From assembly GCA_948330435.1 (NCBI GenBank), contig CAOJBY010000012.1:1-64000 (forward strand): 64,000 nt of DNA, in the 5' to 3' direction. This DNA comes from an uncultured Lachnoclostridium sp. Its GTDB lineage: Bacteria > Bacillota > Clostridia > Lachnospirales > Lachnospiraceae. The notes beneath the pieces were generated by a model. It worked only from the letters and a program-made list of their open reading frames with translations. It ran no database searches and had not been told where the DNA came from. Made by a program: the position numbers and the translations under genes. Every line of letters begins with the position of its first letter. Positions within the stretch are counted from its first letter, which is position 1. Shown here piece by piece: positions 35,873 through 45,167 of the stretch.

Positions 35873-36538
35873 GTGGATAATAATAAAATAGTTAACAATA
35901 TTAAGACCTTATGCCGTGAAAACCATGTATCCATCTCTCAGCTTGAACAAGATCTTTATATGTCTTCGGGCCTTATCTCCAGATGGCGAAAGAATGTTCC
36001 CACATTAGATCGAATCGTTGATATTGCCAACTACTTCCATGTCCCTGTAGATGCCATTTTGGGCTCCTCTGTAAGTATAACCAATAAGACTGGAGCAATA
36101 AGTACATTGCTCAACATTTTATACAAGAAAAGTCTTCATTTTGATATAGATTGGGAAGTGCTTAACAGCCATAAGCTTCCTCCCAACCTCCCCGTCTCAT
36201 CTCTGTCATTCATTACAGATGAGCCGACGGCGGATTGCTTCTATTGTTCTGTCAATAATGGGTATTTCTTTCTAAAAATTAACCAGGTGAATTCATCTCT
36301 GCAGCTATCCTTTTATGTGCTGGCCTCTGCCAATTCCATCCCAGTACTGAAAAGCTCTAATACTGAAGAATTGATGCCTCTATATGAGCATTTATTAACA
36401 GCACTTTCGAAAGAATTAAATAGAGTCAAAACAGATAATTTCATCAATACGTTTATAGCTGAAATGCAAGATACTACTTCAGAATTTGAACACAAAATTG
36501 TATCCTTGAATTCCTTTACTAATAGAAGCAGCGTATAA
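35873..36538 (+). CDS. XRE-family HTH regulator divergent from RADAR
   Basis: This 221-residue protein has an N-terminal Cro/C1-type helix-turn-helix (IKTLCRENHVSISQLEQDL, SSGLISRWRK, LDRIVDIANYFHVPVDAILG) and a C-terminal domain of unknown family. The GTG at 35873 is chosen because AAAGGAG lies nine bases upstream. The extra ten codons before it overlap the Shine-Dalgarno. It is divergent from the RADAR operon, with overlapping promoters, so it probably controls both. What signal it reads is unknown. Confidence 0.85.
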   Translation: MDNNKIVNNIKTLCRENHVSISQLEQDLYMSSGLISRWRKNVPTLDRIVDIANYFHVPVDAILGSSVSITNKTGAISTLLNILYKKSLHFDIDWEVLNSHKLPPNLPVSSLSFITDEPTADCFYCSVNNGYFFLKINQVNSSLQLSFYVLASANSIPVLKSSNTEELMPLYEHLLTALSKELNRVKTDNFINTFIAEMQDTTSEFEHKIVSLNSFTNRSSV

Positions 36539-36601
36539 TCTTCTCCGTATTACAATATTATCATAAAATCCTTACTTTCGTATAATGTAAAGCATGTCAA
36601 C

Positions 36602-36641
36602 TTTGCCACACATTCGAATCATGTTTCAAATGTGTGGCAAA
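36602..36641. terminator. Hairpin between convergent HTH and radical SAM genes
   Basis: TTTGCCACACATT and AATGTGTGGCAAA form a perfect 13-bp stem with a 14-base loop, located between two convergent genes. The downstream T-tract is weak on both strands, but the position and stem fit a bidirectional terminator marking the edge of the RADAR island. Confidence 0.7.
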
Positions 36642-36654
36642 TAATATTGTTTCT

Positions 36655-37524
36655 TTAAGGAATCAAAGGAGAGTATGAATTATATTCATTAACAACACAA
36701 TTATAACACATTGTTCCAGTTAACTCTTTTTGCAGATGCCTATTTCTAAATAAAACAGCATTTTTGCTATTCCAGGCCTCTCTAAGGGACATTGTCTTCA
36801 AATCTGCTAATAGCAAATCATGGTTAAAATCGATGCAGCAGGCGGTCAAGAATCCATCCCATGTAGCATGAATACGATTGAAAACCATAGGGCACAGATT
36901 CTCGGTTTGGATTCTTGGTTTGAATTCTTCCCACTTGTGTGGAGTGAGTTCTCTTAAATCTTCTGGATCTTGTAGCAACATCGTCCTCACACTATGTGGT
37001 ACAAATTCATCAATATAAGGTGAAATGCGGTCTCGAAAATCGCTCATTTCGTCCTCGCTTTTGCTAGTCATTACATAAGAAACCATAAGCTTAAAATTTA
37101 ATCCCAACTCTTTTTTCAATGCATGACAATCCACCAAATTTTTAAAAACAGCATCAAAATCGTCCCTGCCGTGAATATACCGATAAGTTTCTCTTGTTCC
37201 TGCATTAATAGAGAATTTGATACTATCAATACCCCCAAGTACAACTTTTCTCATATTTTCTTTTGTGGCTAATGTCCCATTAGTATCTGCATAAACATAG
37301 TTGAATCCAATTTTCTTTGCATTGTGGATATGGGTTTCAATTTCTTTGCAAAGGAACATTTCTCCTGTAGTATATAAACCTACACGGTGCACTCCCATAT
37401 CATATGCTTCCTGTAAAACTCTTTTCATTAAGTCTGGAGCAATCTCGCCCTGTTTCATATGCATCTTGCAATGAGCACAAAAAACACACGCTTGATTACA
37501 TCTATTTGTGATTTCAACTAGCAT
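36655..37524 (-). CDS. Radical SAM/SPASM protein, N terminus possibly disturbed
   Basis: This 289-residue protein has the radical SAM cluster motif CNQACVFC (residues 9-16) and later cysteines (CPMVF, CCIDF, CYNC) of a SPASM-type auxiliary cluster. It sits after the NeuB-like gene, so it may modify a sugar or peptide substrate, but none is indicated. The chain starts abruptly at MLVEITNRCN. Family members usually have a few residues before this strand. A short reading frame with its own AAGGGG site (MIPNQMIC then stop) runs into the start in another frame, so a small indel or coupled re-initiation is possible. Confidence 0.8.
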   Translation of the reverse strand: MLVEITNRCNQACVFCAHCKMHMKQGEIAPDLMKRVLQEAYDMGVHRVGLYTTGEMFLCKEIETHIHNAKKIGFNYVYADTNGTLATKENMRKVVLGGIDSIKFSINAGTRETYRYIHGRDDFDAVFKNLVDCHALKKELGLNFKLMVSYVMTSKSEDEMSDFRDRISPYIDEFVPHSVRTMLLQDPEDLRELTPHKWEEFKPRIQTENLCPMVFNRIHATWDGFLTACCIDFNHDLLLADLKTMSLREAWNSKNAVLFRNRHLQKELTGTMCYNCVVNEYNSYSPLIP

Positions 37525-37583
37525 ATCATTTGGTTAGGTATCATTCATTCCCCTTGTAACTTCCTTTCTATTAATATTATGAT

Positions 37584-38621
37584 TTATACCATTTCCCATT
37601 GTAATATCGTATCCGCTAATAAATCCCTTTTTACTTTTCTTCCAACAATGATGTCTGTATATTGTGGTGATATACCGGTTCCAGGACGCTTTGCCATAAT
37701 ATCCTTTTCGCTTATCACATCTCCAGCATTCATATCTCTGGTTAGCACCAGAGACCGCCTTGCCTCATGTCTGGGTACATTTTCACACGCAAGAACTGTC
37801 TTTTCACCAGATCCAAGGACCGTATCTATCCAGTGAAAATTTGCAATTGCTTTCTTAAAGTCTTGCGGATCCCCAGCATGATAGTGATCGTTTCCTTCCA
37901 GTGTTTTATCCAAGGTAAAATGTTTCTCAATAACTTCTGCCCCCATCATATAGGCCGCTGCAAGAGTCATCATCGTTTCGTCTGGTGCCACATGATCACT
38001 AAACCCGACACCAATATCCGGGAAGTCACGTCTTAATGTCTCAATTACCCGCAAATTTGCATTCTTCGGATCCGTAGGATAAGAAAGAACACAATGAAGA
38101 ACTATAATATCTTTACAGCCGACTTCTTTCAATGCTCTTATAGCCTCATCAACCTCTGATAGATAAGCTGCTCCTGCAGAAAATATAACTTTCTTTCCCT
38201 TTGCCCCTATATACTTTATAAATGGAAGATTAGAAAGATCGGAAGAAGAGATTTTATAAAAATCAACCATACTCTCCAAATAGTTTGCGGATTCATAGTC
38301 AAAAGGTGTTGAAGTAAAATCCATCCCTTTTGAATGGGCGTGATCAGCAAGTTCCTTATACTCTGCTTCTCCAAAATGGTCAAATTTCAAAAACAACTCA
38401 TATTGTGTTTTAGTTGGTTCCTTATTCAAATCCCAATAGGCCGGTGAATTTTTTGATACAATTGTCCCTGCCTTATAACTTTGAAATTTTACACAGTCAA
38501 TTCCTGCTTCCCACGCCTTATCAATATAGAGCTTCGCCGCTTCTAATGGGGCAATCCCCATTACTCTTGCTGTATCATAAAAATTAACACCAATTTCTGC
38601 AATCACATATGGCTTTTTCAA
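37584..38621 (-). CDS. neuB: Nonulosonic (sialic) acid synthase, NeuB family
   Basis: This 345-residue enzyme condenses phosphoenolpyruvate with a 6-carbon amino sugar to a 9-carbon nonulosonic acid. Visible motifs are CVKFQSYKAG, FTSTPFDYESANYL, FYKISSSDL, LHCVLSYPTDPKNANL, GFSDHV and EKHFTLDKTLEGNDHYHA. A C-terminal SAF domain (RRSLVLTRDMNAGDVI) follows. Its product could be sialic, legionaminic or pseudaminic acid. The sequence alone does not decide. It overlaps the cytidylyltransferase gene by 4 bp (ATGA). Confidence 0.92.
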   Translation of the reverse strand: MKKPYVIAEIGVNFYDTARVMGIAPLEAAKLYIDKAWEAGIDCVKFQSYKAGTIVSKNSPAYWDLNKEPTKTQYELFLKFDHFGEAEYKELADHAHSKGMDFTSTPFDYESANYLESMVDFYKISSSDLSNLPFIKYIGAKGKKVIFSAGAAYLSEVDEAIRALKEVGCKDIIVLHCVLSYPTDPKNANLRVIETLRRDFPDIGVGFSDHVAPDETMMTLAAAYMMGAEVIEKHFTLDKTLEGNDHYHAGDPQDFKKAIANFHWIDTVLGSGEKTVLACENVPRHEARRSLVLTRDMNAGDVISEKDIMAKRPGTGISPQYTDIIVGRKVKRDLLADTILQWEMV

Positions 38622-40276
38622 AATATTCCCCTGTCCCTTCCTACAATAATGTTTTTTACGCGTTCAAGTCCCTCTCGCAACGGATACTTAATCATCAGAT
38701 CGTACATATTTCTTCGTACAGCCTGTGTTTTTATCAACCAGTCCAATGTGTTTTCTATCAATTCCGGCTCTATCCCTTCTCTTATCCCAAGATTAATAAA
38801 TCCGTTTCGCATGTTTGCAAAACTATGTTTTTTTTCTCTTTCATTTTGGGAAAGAACAATGGCAGGCACACCCATAGATGCAAATTCAAAAATGGCCCGT
38901 CCCTGACTGGTAATTGCCAGGTCAGCCTCCCGCATAAAGCGAGTTACACGTTGCACATTCGGGAAAACATATACCCTTTTTTCTTCAACCGTAATCAACT
39001 TATTCTTTTCCATATCATAACCGATTCCTACAACAAAATTAAATCTCACATTCGGATATCTGTCAGAAATATGCAGAATAATATCATAGAGCATACGATT
39101 ATAATTACATGGATCTGTACCTCCAAACATTACCATAACATTCTTCACTTCATTAGAAAATGCTTTTGGTCTTTCAACTTGAAACTCATCCCGAAGGCAA
39201 ACATATCTCCATCCGCTATAAATATTCTGTCCACTGAGTTCCTCATCTGTATATAAAGCATTAATTACAGCATCTGCATGCCTGGTTCCATCTCCCAAAT
39301 CTTCAATGGTGACAACTCTTGGAACCAACGTCTTTATATATCGCATGTATTCTTCCGTTGTATTTAACCTGTCATTTACCCATATATCTGGCCTGAATTC
39401 TTTAATTATATGCTCTATCTCATCTTCTGTTTCAATTACTCTATAGGGTAGATTCGTTTCCTGTATCTTCTTTATTCCTTCTAAAGAGTCCTTTTGAATC
39501 ACTAACAAAACTTCATGTTCAATCATGGAATATGCCAGTGTAATGCAATTATAAATATGCCCCATGCCAAGCAAAGCATATCCGTCCACACGAAAGATAA
39601 TGTGCTTCCTATTTAGTAATGCTTCTGAAAGAATCCAGTCATTCTTATCATCAATATCGATTCCTTCGTCCTCCGAAACCTGAAAGACCGAAATCTTACC
39701 GGCCATTCTTGTCTTTTCTGTCATCATACATCTCTTGGTAATGACAAATGCCCCCGTTTCCATATAATTGGGAGGTAAATCCTGTCTGTTCAATCGTTGA
39801 ACATAATTTGGAACTATATTCCCGTCTTGCCGCTTCCACGAAAGATGTGGTTTATTAATTACACTAATTACACAATCACTTTTTTCTTTTTCCAACATTT
39901 CCAGTGCAGCCGATAAACTTTCCGGTTTTAATAACGGCGATGTAGGCTGCATTGTAATCACATAATCATATTTAAAATCTTTTTCTCTTTCAGCCCTCAA
40001 TACAGCATTATAAATAACCGGATCAAGCGTCACTTGATCTCCGGATAATTCACTGCTCCTTTCAACAATTTGTGCCCCATAATTTTCTGCCACCTCTGCT
40101 ATTTCTTCACTATCCGTAGTGACGTAAACATCAGTAATCTCTTTACATTTCAATGCTGTTTTTATTGCATATGAAATAAGTGGCATACCTGCAAGAAGCC
40201 TGATATTCTTCTTTGGTATACCTTTTGAGCCGCCTCTTGCCGGAATGACAGCAAGAATCTTCACCTGATTTACCAT
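38618..40276 (-). CDS. NeuA cytidylyltransferase fused to PseG-like domain
   Basis: This 552-residue fusion has residues 1-225 as a CMP-nonulosonate synthetase (VIPARGGSKGIPKKNIR, TMQPTSPLL, EDEGIDIDDKNDW). Residues from about 228 onward are a GT-B-like PseG/UDP-sugar hydrolase domain (IFRVDGYALLGMGHIYN, TIEDLGDGTRHA, MVMFGGTDPCNYNRM, AITSQGRAIFEFASMGVPAI). PseG removes UDP from the precursor sugar before NeuB/PseI acts, so the fusion joins steps on both sides of the synthase. Such fusions occur in nonulosonate clusters. The exact sugar is not resolved. Confidence 0.88.
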   Translation of the reverse strand: MVNQVKILAVIPARGGSKGIPKKNIRLLAGMPLISYAIKTALKCKEITDVYVTTDSEEIAEVAENYGAQIVERSSELSGDQVTLDPVIYNAVLRAEREKDFKYDYVITMQPTSPLLKPESLSAALEMLEKEKSDCVISVINKPHLSWKRQDGNIVPNYVQRLNRQDLPPNYMETGAFVITKRCMMTEKTRMAGKISVFQVSEDEGIDIDDKNDWILSEALLNRKHIIFRVDGYALLGMGHIYNCITLAYSMIEHEVLLVIQKDSLEGIKKIQETNLPYRVIETEDEIEHIIKEFRPDIWVNDRLNTTEEYMRYIKTLVPRVVTIEDLGDGTRHADAVINALYTDEELSGQNIYSGWRYVCLRDEFQVERPKAFSNEVKNVMVMFGGTDPCNYNRMLYDIILHISDRYPNVRFNFVVGIGYDMEKNKLITVEEKRVYVFPNVQRVTRFMREADLAITSQGRAIFEFASMGVPAIVLSQNEREKKHSFANMRNGFINLGIREGIEPELIENTLDWLIKTQAVRRNMYDLMIKYPLREGLERVKNIIVGRDRGIF

Positions 40277-40288
40277 ATCTTTCCTTCC

Positions 40289-41371
40289 TTAGTTATCATT
40301 ACATATTCCTTTCACAAATGGCACAAAACTCTTTTCATATATTGCTTTCATCTTTATATATGAGCCGGATAATAATAAAAAATCTGTTTTAAGTAATTCT
40401 TCCAAATAATATTCCAATTGTTTTGGCAAATAGTCGTTTTCCTTTTTCTTTCCTTCACAGAAAGAATAGTCCAATATATCAGGTGCACCCAGTGTCTGAT
40501 TTAGCCCTGCACCCCTGGCATCCTCCCCGATTAAAACACTTGGGATTCGCTTACTCATACAGTAAATATGGGTATGCATGCGAAAACCTATGTGCAAGTC
40601 TGCATTTTCACACAGGTTAAATCCAGAAGAACTTCCAGAGATATCTTTATAAGGAATTCCTGCTCTGTCAAGTAATTCACATATTCTATGATTGTATTTC
40701 CCAGAATACTTCGTATCTATACCGCCATTAAAAGTATAGATAAGCTTAGCACTTGGAAAAACGTGTTTTACTGTTTCTATCAGCCTTTCTGCAGATTTGA
40801 ATTTCCAATCCCAGGTATTGGCATCCTTTGTAATTCCCTGATCTGAAATAAGAATATTCTCAATTTTGCCCCGGTATTTTGGTATGGTTACGTTTATATT
40901 CTCATAATCATACCAGGCTGTGCATCCCACCATACTTACATTTCTAAACCCGTTATTCCTTAAAACCATTGCCGTTACATCATCCCTGCATGAATACCCC
41001 CCCCCATGAGTTTCCACTAGTTTTAATGTTTCCAAAACTACATTGTCCAATTTGTAGCTATATACATTTTCAGCAAGCGTATCACTTCCATACCAGCCAT
41101 TCGAAAGGAAGTATACTTGTGGCCTCAGGTTTTTAATAAACCCCAATATTGGAAATGCATCCGCCGTCAGAAACCGGCTGTCATAAAGTGGCCCCCCTGC
41201 TGCAACAATAGAATCAAATGAATTAGCATATTTCTCTGTGTATTCATTTGCTATATGGCCGGTTGTTATTTCTGCATTTGGGCATATTCTTTTCATTGCT
41301 TCTAATGATTTTTCTGTAAACAAAAAATCTCCGGCATTAATAACCGGGCGAGATAACAATAGAACCTTCAT
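40289..41371 (-). CDS. Polysaccharide pyruvyltransferase-family protein with G9 tract
   Basis: This 360-residue protein of the CsaB/pyruvyl-transferase fold has VINAGDFLFTEKS at the N terminus, VAAGGPLYDS and the conserved HIGFRMHTHIYCMS with AGLNQTLG near the C terminus. Family members attach ketal pyruvate or, more rarely, act as glycosyltransferases. A run of nine G (40997-41005) encodes THGGGYSC and is in frame here. A one-base slip would truncate the protein at about one-third of its length. Confidence 0.8.
   Translation of the reverse strand: MKVLLLSRPVINAGDFLFTEKSLEAMKRICPNAEITTGHIANEYTEKYANSFDSIVAAGGPLYDSRFLTADAFPILGFIKNLRPQVYFLSNGWYGSDTLAENVYSYKLDNVVLETLKLVETHGGGYSCRDDVTAMVLRNNGFRNVSMVGCTAWYDYENINVTIPKYRGKIENILISDQGITKDANTWDWKFKSAERLIETVKHVFPSAKLIYTFNGGIDTKYSGKYNHRICELLDRAGIPYKDISGSSSGFNLCENADLHIGFRMHTHIYCMSKRIPSVLIGEDARGAGLNQTLGAPDILDYSFCEGKKKENDYLPKQLEYYLEELLKTDFLLLSGSYIKMKAIYEKSFVPFVKGICNDN
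40997..41005 (-). repeat. Homopolymer G9 in the pyruvyltransferase-like gene
   Basis: Nine consecutive C on the plus strand encode three in-frame Gly codons. The gene is in the on configuration. Length matches the tract at 45209, and the in-frame length predicted for the acyltransferase tract. Confidence 0.9.
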
Positions 41372-42850
41372 TTATACTCTCCCATTTTTTGCACGACTCA
41401 TACTCAATATCTTTTCCAACGCTTTCTGTCCATTTTCTCTGGCATTGGGTTTCCATATATCATCTGTCAAAGCTGCCTCTGCCTTTACACCTTTATTGAT
41501 TAAATCTTCAAGCTCTTCCGCATCATGAAACTCTACCCCTCCTCCTTTTTCCATTAATGGCATTTGCTTCTCCAGCATCGAACTTTTTAAATCGCTTTCA
41601 AAAGTGTAAACATATCTGCAAATATCATAGTTCATTGCTTCATACATTACCGTAGATGCCACAAACACATGATGCTTCGCAAAGGCAAATATCTCGTAGA
41701 TATTCATAGACGGATCAATAATTTGTATCTCTTTACAATTGTGCAACAGTCGGTATCGTTCTTTCCAGACAGCCATTTCACCAGGATGAAATTTAAAATA
41801 TATTTCATAGCCTTTATCGCTATACTTTTTGCAAAAATCTACTGCCAGTTTTTCTAATTCTTCTCCATCATAGAAAAAACTGCTTGAATAAAATACAATG
41901 GCTTTTTCATTCAAAACCGTGTGTTTATACTTCTCCTTCATCGCTTCCAAGAATGGATTTCCAACTTGTACCGTTTTTAAATTCTCAGGCAGCTTCATAT
42001 ATTCTTCCCAAAAGGCCCCGTAGGTAAAAAGGTAATCTGGCAATTCTTTTCCTTTTTCGCTGACATCGCCATAATTATAGGCCAAGTGACTACATGTCAA
42101 ACCATGTTGAAGTTCAATAACCGGAATTGAAAACTCTTTTGCAATATTATAAAGAGGAAATAAAATAGGACCATAGTGGCACGTTACGACTATCACTCTA
42201 GGAGTTGTCTTTTTTAATATTTTACTGTAAAACTTTTCATATATTTTATGAGTTATACAAAGTTCTCTTATTTCTTTGATCAATTTATCTGGGGATATAT
42301 TTTTATTATATCTTACATTCATTTCATCACATAAAGAGCGAATAAATGCTTCCTCTGTTTGATCTATATATTTCTGCTTTCTTAGTAAAAACTGTACCTT
42401 CAATATCAATTTGTCCGGTAAGATCAAATCTGTTCCTATACCAGGCTTTTGAGGATTTTTTTCATTTTTTTTGACATAATAGCATCTTTGTACCTGATAT
42501 TTCTTTTCGTATTCAAAGTACCCAAAATACACATCCTCTTTTTTTCCATCAACATCTCTATAGGCCATCTTCATGCCTTTATCGAAGTATAATATATCAC
42601 ACTTTTTTAAATGGCAATAATTGGACAATTCTTTCAAAAAATCTTTTCCTAGTGCAAGATATCTTTTCCCACCTGGATTATTCGTGTTTACAGAACATGA
42701 TACTGAATTTGTATTCCCCTGAGGAGTCATGGTTATTAGCCGCCCAATCGAGAAGCGTATTGTTTGCCAATAATATGTTCCACAATACTTTCTTTCAAAT
42801 AATCTTTTCTCTTTCTCAAACTCCAAAAAATTCTTTTTTATCTGATCCAC
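41372..42850 (-). CDS. GT-B polysaccharide transferase (KpsC/CDP-glycerol-transferase-like)
   Basis: This 492-residue protein has a unique N-terminal 230 residues, followed by a GT-B half with IELQHGLTCSHLAY (about 265), QVGNPFLEAM, FYSSSFFYDG and IYFKFHPGEMAVW (about 365). These HG and HP motifs are found in teichoic-acid-polymerase-like and capsule transferases, including sialyl or Kdo transferases. It abuts the pyruvyltransferase gene with no gap. A nonulosonate transferase role is plausible because the CMP-sugar genes are next to it, but this is inferred. Confidence 0.7.
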   Translation of the reverse strand: MDQIKKNFLEFEKEKRLFERKYCGTYYWQTIRFSIGRLITMTPQGNTNSVSCSVNTNNPGGKRYLALGKDFLKELSNYCHLKKCDILYFDKGMKMAYRDVDGKKEDVYFGYFEYEKKYQVQRCYYVKKNEKNPQKPGIGTDLILPDKLILKVQFLLRKQKYIDQTEEAFIRSLCDEMNVRYNKNISPDKLIKEIRELCITHKIYEKFYSKILKKTTPRVIVVTCHYGPILFPLYNIAKEFSIPVIELQHGLTCSHLAYNYGDVSEKGKELPDYLFTYGAFWEEYMKLPENLKTVQVGNPFLEAMKEKYKHTVLNEKAIVFYSSSFFYDGEELEKLAVDFCKKYSDKGYEIYFKFHPGEMAVWKERYRLLHNCKEIQIIDPSMNIYEIFAFAKHHVFVASTVMYEAMNYDICRYVYTFESDLKSSMLEKQMPLMEKGGGVEFHDAEELEDLINKGVKAEAALTDDIWKPNARENGQKALEKILSMSRAKNGRV

Positions 42851-42858
42851 AACACTTA

Positions 42859-44595
42859 TTACCTTTCTTTAATAATATTTCCATTCTCCACACGGTAGAC
42901 AATATCGCATCCCTCTATTGTTCCTAATCGATGTGCTATAATAAGTAAGGTTTTTTTCCCATGAAGATTATTGATTGACTCCATAACTGCCATTTCTGTC
43001 TCATTGTCAAGAGCAGATGTGGCTTCATCAAAAATTAACAATTCCGGATCCGTATACAATGCTCTTGCAATGCCTATACGCTGTCTCTGTCCCCCTGACA
43101 GGCGAATTCCCCGTTCTCCTATGGATGTATTTAAGCCTTCCGGAAGTCCTCTGACAAAATCCGCAAGTTGTGCCTCCTCCAATGCTCTCCATACTTGTTT
43201 TTCATCAATGTCTTCTTTCGATTTGCCGAAAGCAACATTGGCTCGTATGGTATCATCCAGCATAAAAATCATCTGTGGAATATAACTGACATGCGTCAGC
43301 CAATTATGGTAATCCCCGCAAACATCCACACCATCTGCTAAAACTTGTCCGGCTTGAGGGTGCAGCAATCCTAAAAGAATATCAACAGCCGTAGTTTTTC
43401 CTGATCCTGAAACTCCTACAATGCCTACTGATTTCCCTATGGGAACTTTCATATAGGCATGTAAAAGAACTGGGGTATCACCCTCAGGGTACCTATATGT
43501 TATGTCTTTCAATTCCACCCCTTTTCGCAGTGTAATGTGAGAGTCTGTCCCTTTCTCTCCTCTTTCTAAAAGAATTGGTTCATCTTTCATATTCAAAACT
43601 TCTATTAATTTGTCCAGTGCCGGTTCCTGATATGCTATGGCATTTAGAGCACTGCTCATCCGATTTACGCTTGGCATAAGTCTAATGGCTGCAAATGCAA
43701 AAGCCGTCAGCTGAGGCAGCATTGCGTCTATCTCCCGGCCGCTGTACAGCAATATAGCTACTACCCCTAATATGGCACTCATGCTGACTGCCTCTATGGA
43801 AAGTCTGGGTACCGTTCCCAACACGTTATTTATCTTCTCTGCATCAATAGCTTTCTTTCCAAATTCGGAAAACTGATCTAAAAAATATTTTTCTTTTCCT
43901 GTAACTTTTATTTCCTTTATTCCATTTACAGATTGTAAAAGCCACTTATATACTTCTGTGTGGTTTTTCTGATTCTTCAATCCTGCCCGTTTCAAAATTG
44001 GTCTTAGAATTTTTTCAATAGCTAATAATGCTATCCCCAATATCCCTGCTGACAGAAAAGCCATGAATGGATCCGTAAAAATAATTGTTATAATTAACGC
44101 AATACTTACAAATGCTTCTGTAAAAAAACTAAGCACTGAATTCAGTAAAGTAAATGCATGGCTTGTATCACTATTGATCAGCCTCATGATTTCTCCGCTT
44201 TTTACATTCAAAAAAAATTCATAAGGTTTATTTAAATATTTTTCCATTAACTGCCGCTGTGCTGCAAATCGATTATTACAGATAAAACGATACTGTACAT
44301 AGTATTCCAAAAACAAATAAACATTTTTAAAAATATAAACAAAAATTAATGCTGCAATTACCAAGATCATAAATGTTCTGGCAGAATGTATATCAAACAT
44401 TTCACAAATGATTCTTGCTTTATCATTATTTTCTATAATATCCGGCGTCGTAATTGCAGAAACAAGGGGCAATATCAAACCAACTCCCAACATCTCCAGT
44501 AATGCACCAAATATCATCATAATAGTAATAATGGCGATGCGTAATCTCTGCTGCCTGTTTAAAATCATACGGATTTTATTAATTATACCCAACAT
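42859..44595 (-). CDS. ABC-type lipid-linked oligosaccharide flippase (PglK/MsbA-like)
   Basis: This 578-residue half-transporter fuses an exporter transmembrane domain (six helices, residues 20-300; MLGVGLILPLVSAI resembles PglK) to an ATPase with GVSGSGKTTAVD, SYIPQMIFMLDDTIR, RLSGGQRQRIGIARAL and LLIFDEATSALD. PglK-type proteins flip polyprenyl-linked glycans. Its presence beside a separate Wzx flippase suggests two export routes or two repeat-unit assembly lines. Confidence 0.88.
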   Translation of the reverse strand: MLGIINKIRMILNRQQRLRIAIITIMMIFGALLEMLGVGLILPLVSAITTPDIIENNDKARIICEMFDIHSARTFMILVIAALIFVYIFKNVYLFLEYYVQYRFICNNRFAAQRQLMEKYLNKPYEFFLNVKSGEIMRLINSDTSHAFTLLNSVLSFFTEAFVSIALIITIIFTDPFMAFLSAGILGIALLAIEKILRPILKRAGLKNQKNHTEVYKWLLQSVNGIKEIKVTGKEKYFLDQFSEFGKKAIDAEKINNVLGTVPRLSIEAVSMSAILGVVAILLYSGREIDAMLPQLTAFAFAAIRLMPSVNRMSSALNAIAYQEPALDKLIEVLNMKDEPILLERGEKGTDSHITLRKGVELKDITYRYPEGDTPVLLHAYMKVPIGKSVGIVGVSGSGKTTAVDILLGLLHPQAGQVLADGVDVCGDYHNWLTHVSYIPQMIFMLDDTIRANVAFGKSKEDIDEKQVWRALEEAQLADFVRGLPEGLNTSIGERGIRLSGGQRQRIGIARALYTDPELLIFDEATSALDNETEMAVMESINNLHGKKTLLIIAHRLGTIEGCDIVYRVENGNIIKER

Positions 44596-44616
44596 TTAAT
44601 GACCTCTTATAAGTAA

Positions 44617-45138
44617 TTATTTTAAAATATGTTTTCCCAAATACGCATATATTTGTAGAAGCTTCTTTTCCTCTGTCTCCCAATTGTATTTTTCTTTCAC
44701 GGCCTTTCTTCCGTTCTCGCCCATTACAAATGCAGTCACAGGGTTATCTAAAATATATTGTACCGCTTTGACTGCACTTTCTAAATCATTATATGGAACA
44801 GCAAGTCCACAGTTATTTCCCTCTACAATTTCTCTCCAAATGGGAAAGTCTGAACACACAATTGGTAGCCCCGCCTCCATATATTCAAATAATTTAATTG
44901 GCTGGCTGTAATATATATTAGGCGTATTCCTCAATATACATAATCCCACACAGCTTTTCTCATATAAATCCTTCACTCCATCAGGATCCAGATATCCCAA
45001 ATACTCCACTTTATTCCATGACTTTATTTTCTCCAGTTGCTGTCGATAGGAAGCATCCAAAGAACCGGCTAAAAAAAGCGTTCCTTCAATATATTCCATC
45101 ATTTTTATATACATAGAAATATTTCGCTCCTCGCTCAT
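44617..45138 (-). pseudogene. C-terminal fragment of a GT4 glycosyltransferase
   Basis: This 173-codon ORF is only the C-terminal nucleotide-binding half of a GT-B enzyme (TLFLAGSLDASYRQQLE, EYLGYLDPDGVKDLY, KLFEYMEAGLPIVCSDFP, ENGRKAVKEKYNWETEEKK). It is paralogous to its neighbours at 45168, 46304 and 50665. Upstream in the same frame the homology continues without a start (KKAALCYCGG, compare REKIVCYTGG) up to the end of the preceding gene. The N-terminal domain was therefore probably lost by recombination between paralogues. A +1 slip in the upstream G9 tract would fuse it to the preceding gene. Confidence 0.75.
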
Positions 45139-45167
45139 TCCGCCACAATAACAAAGTGCTGCTTTTT

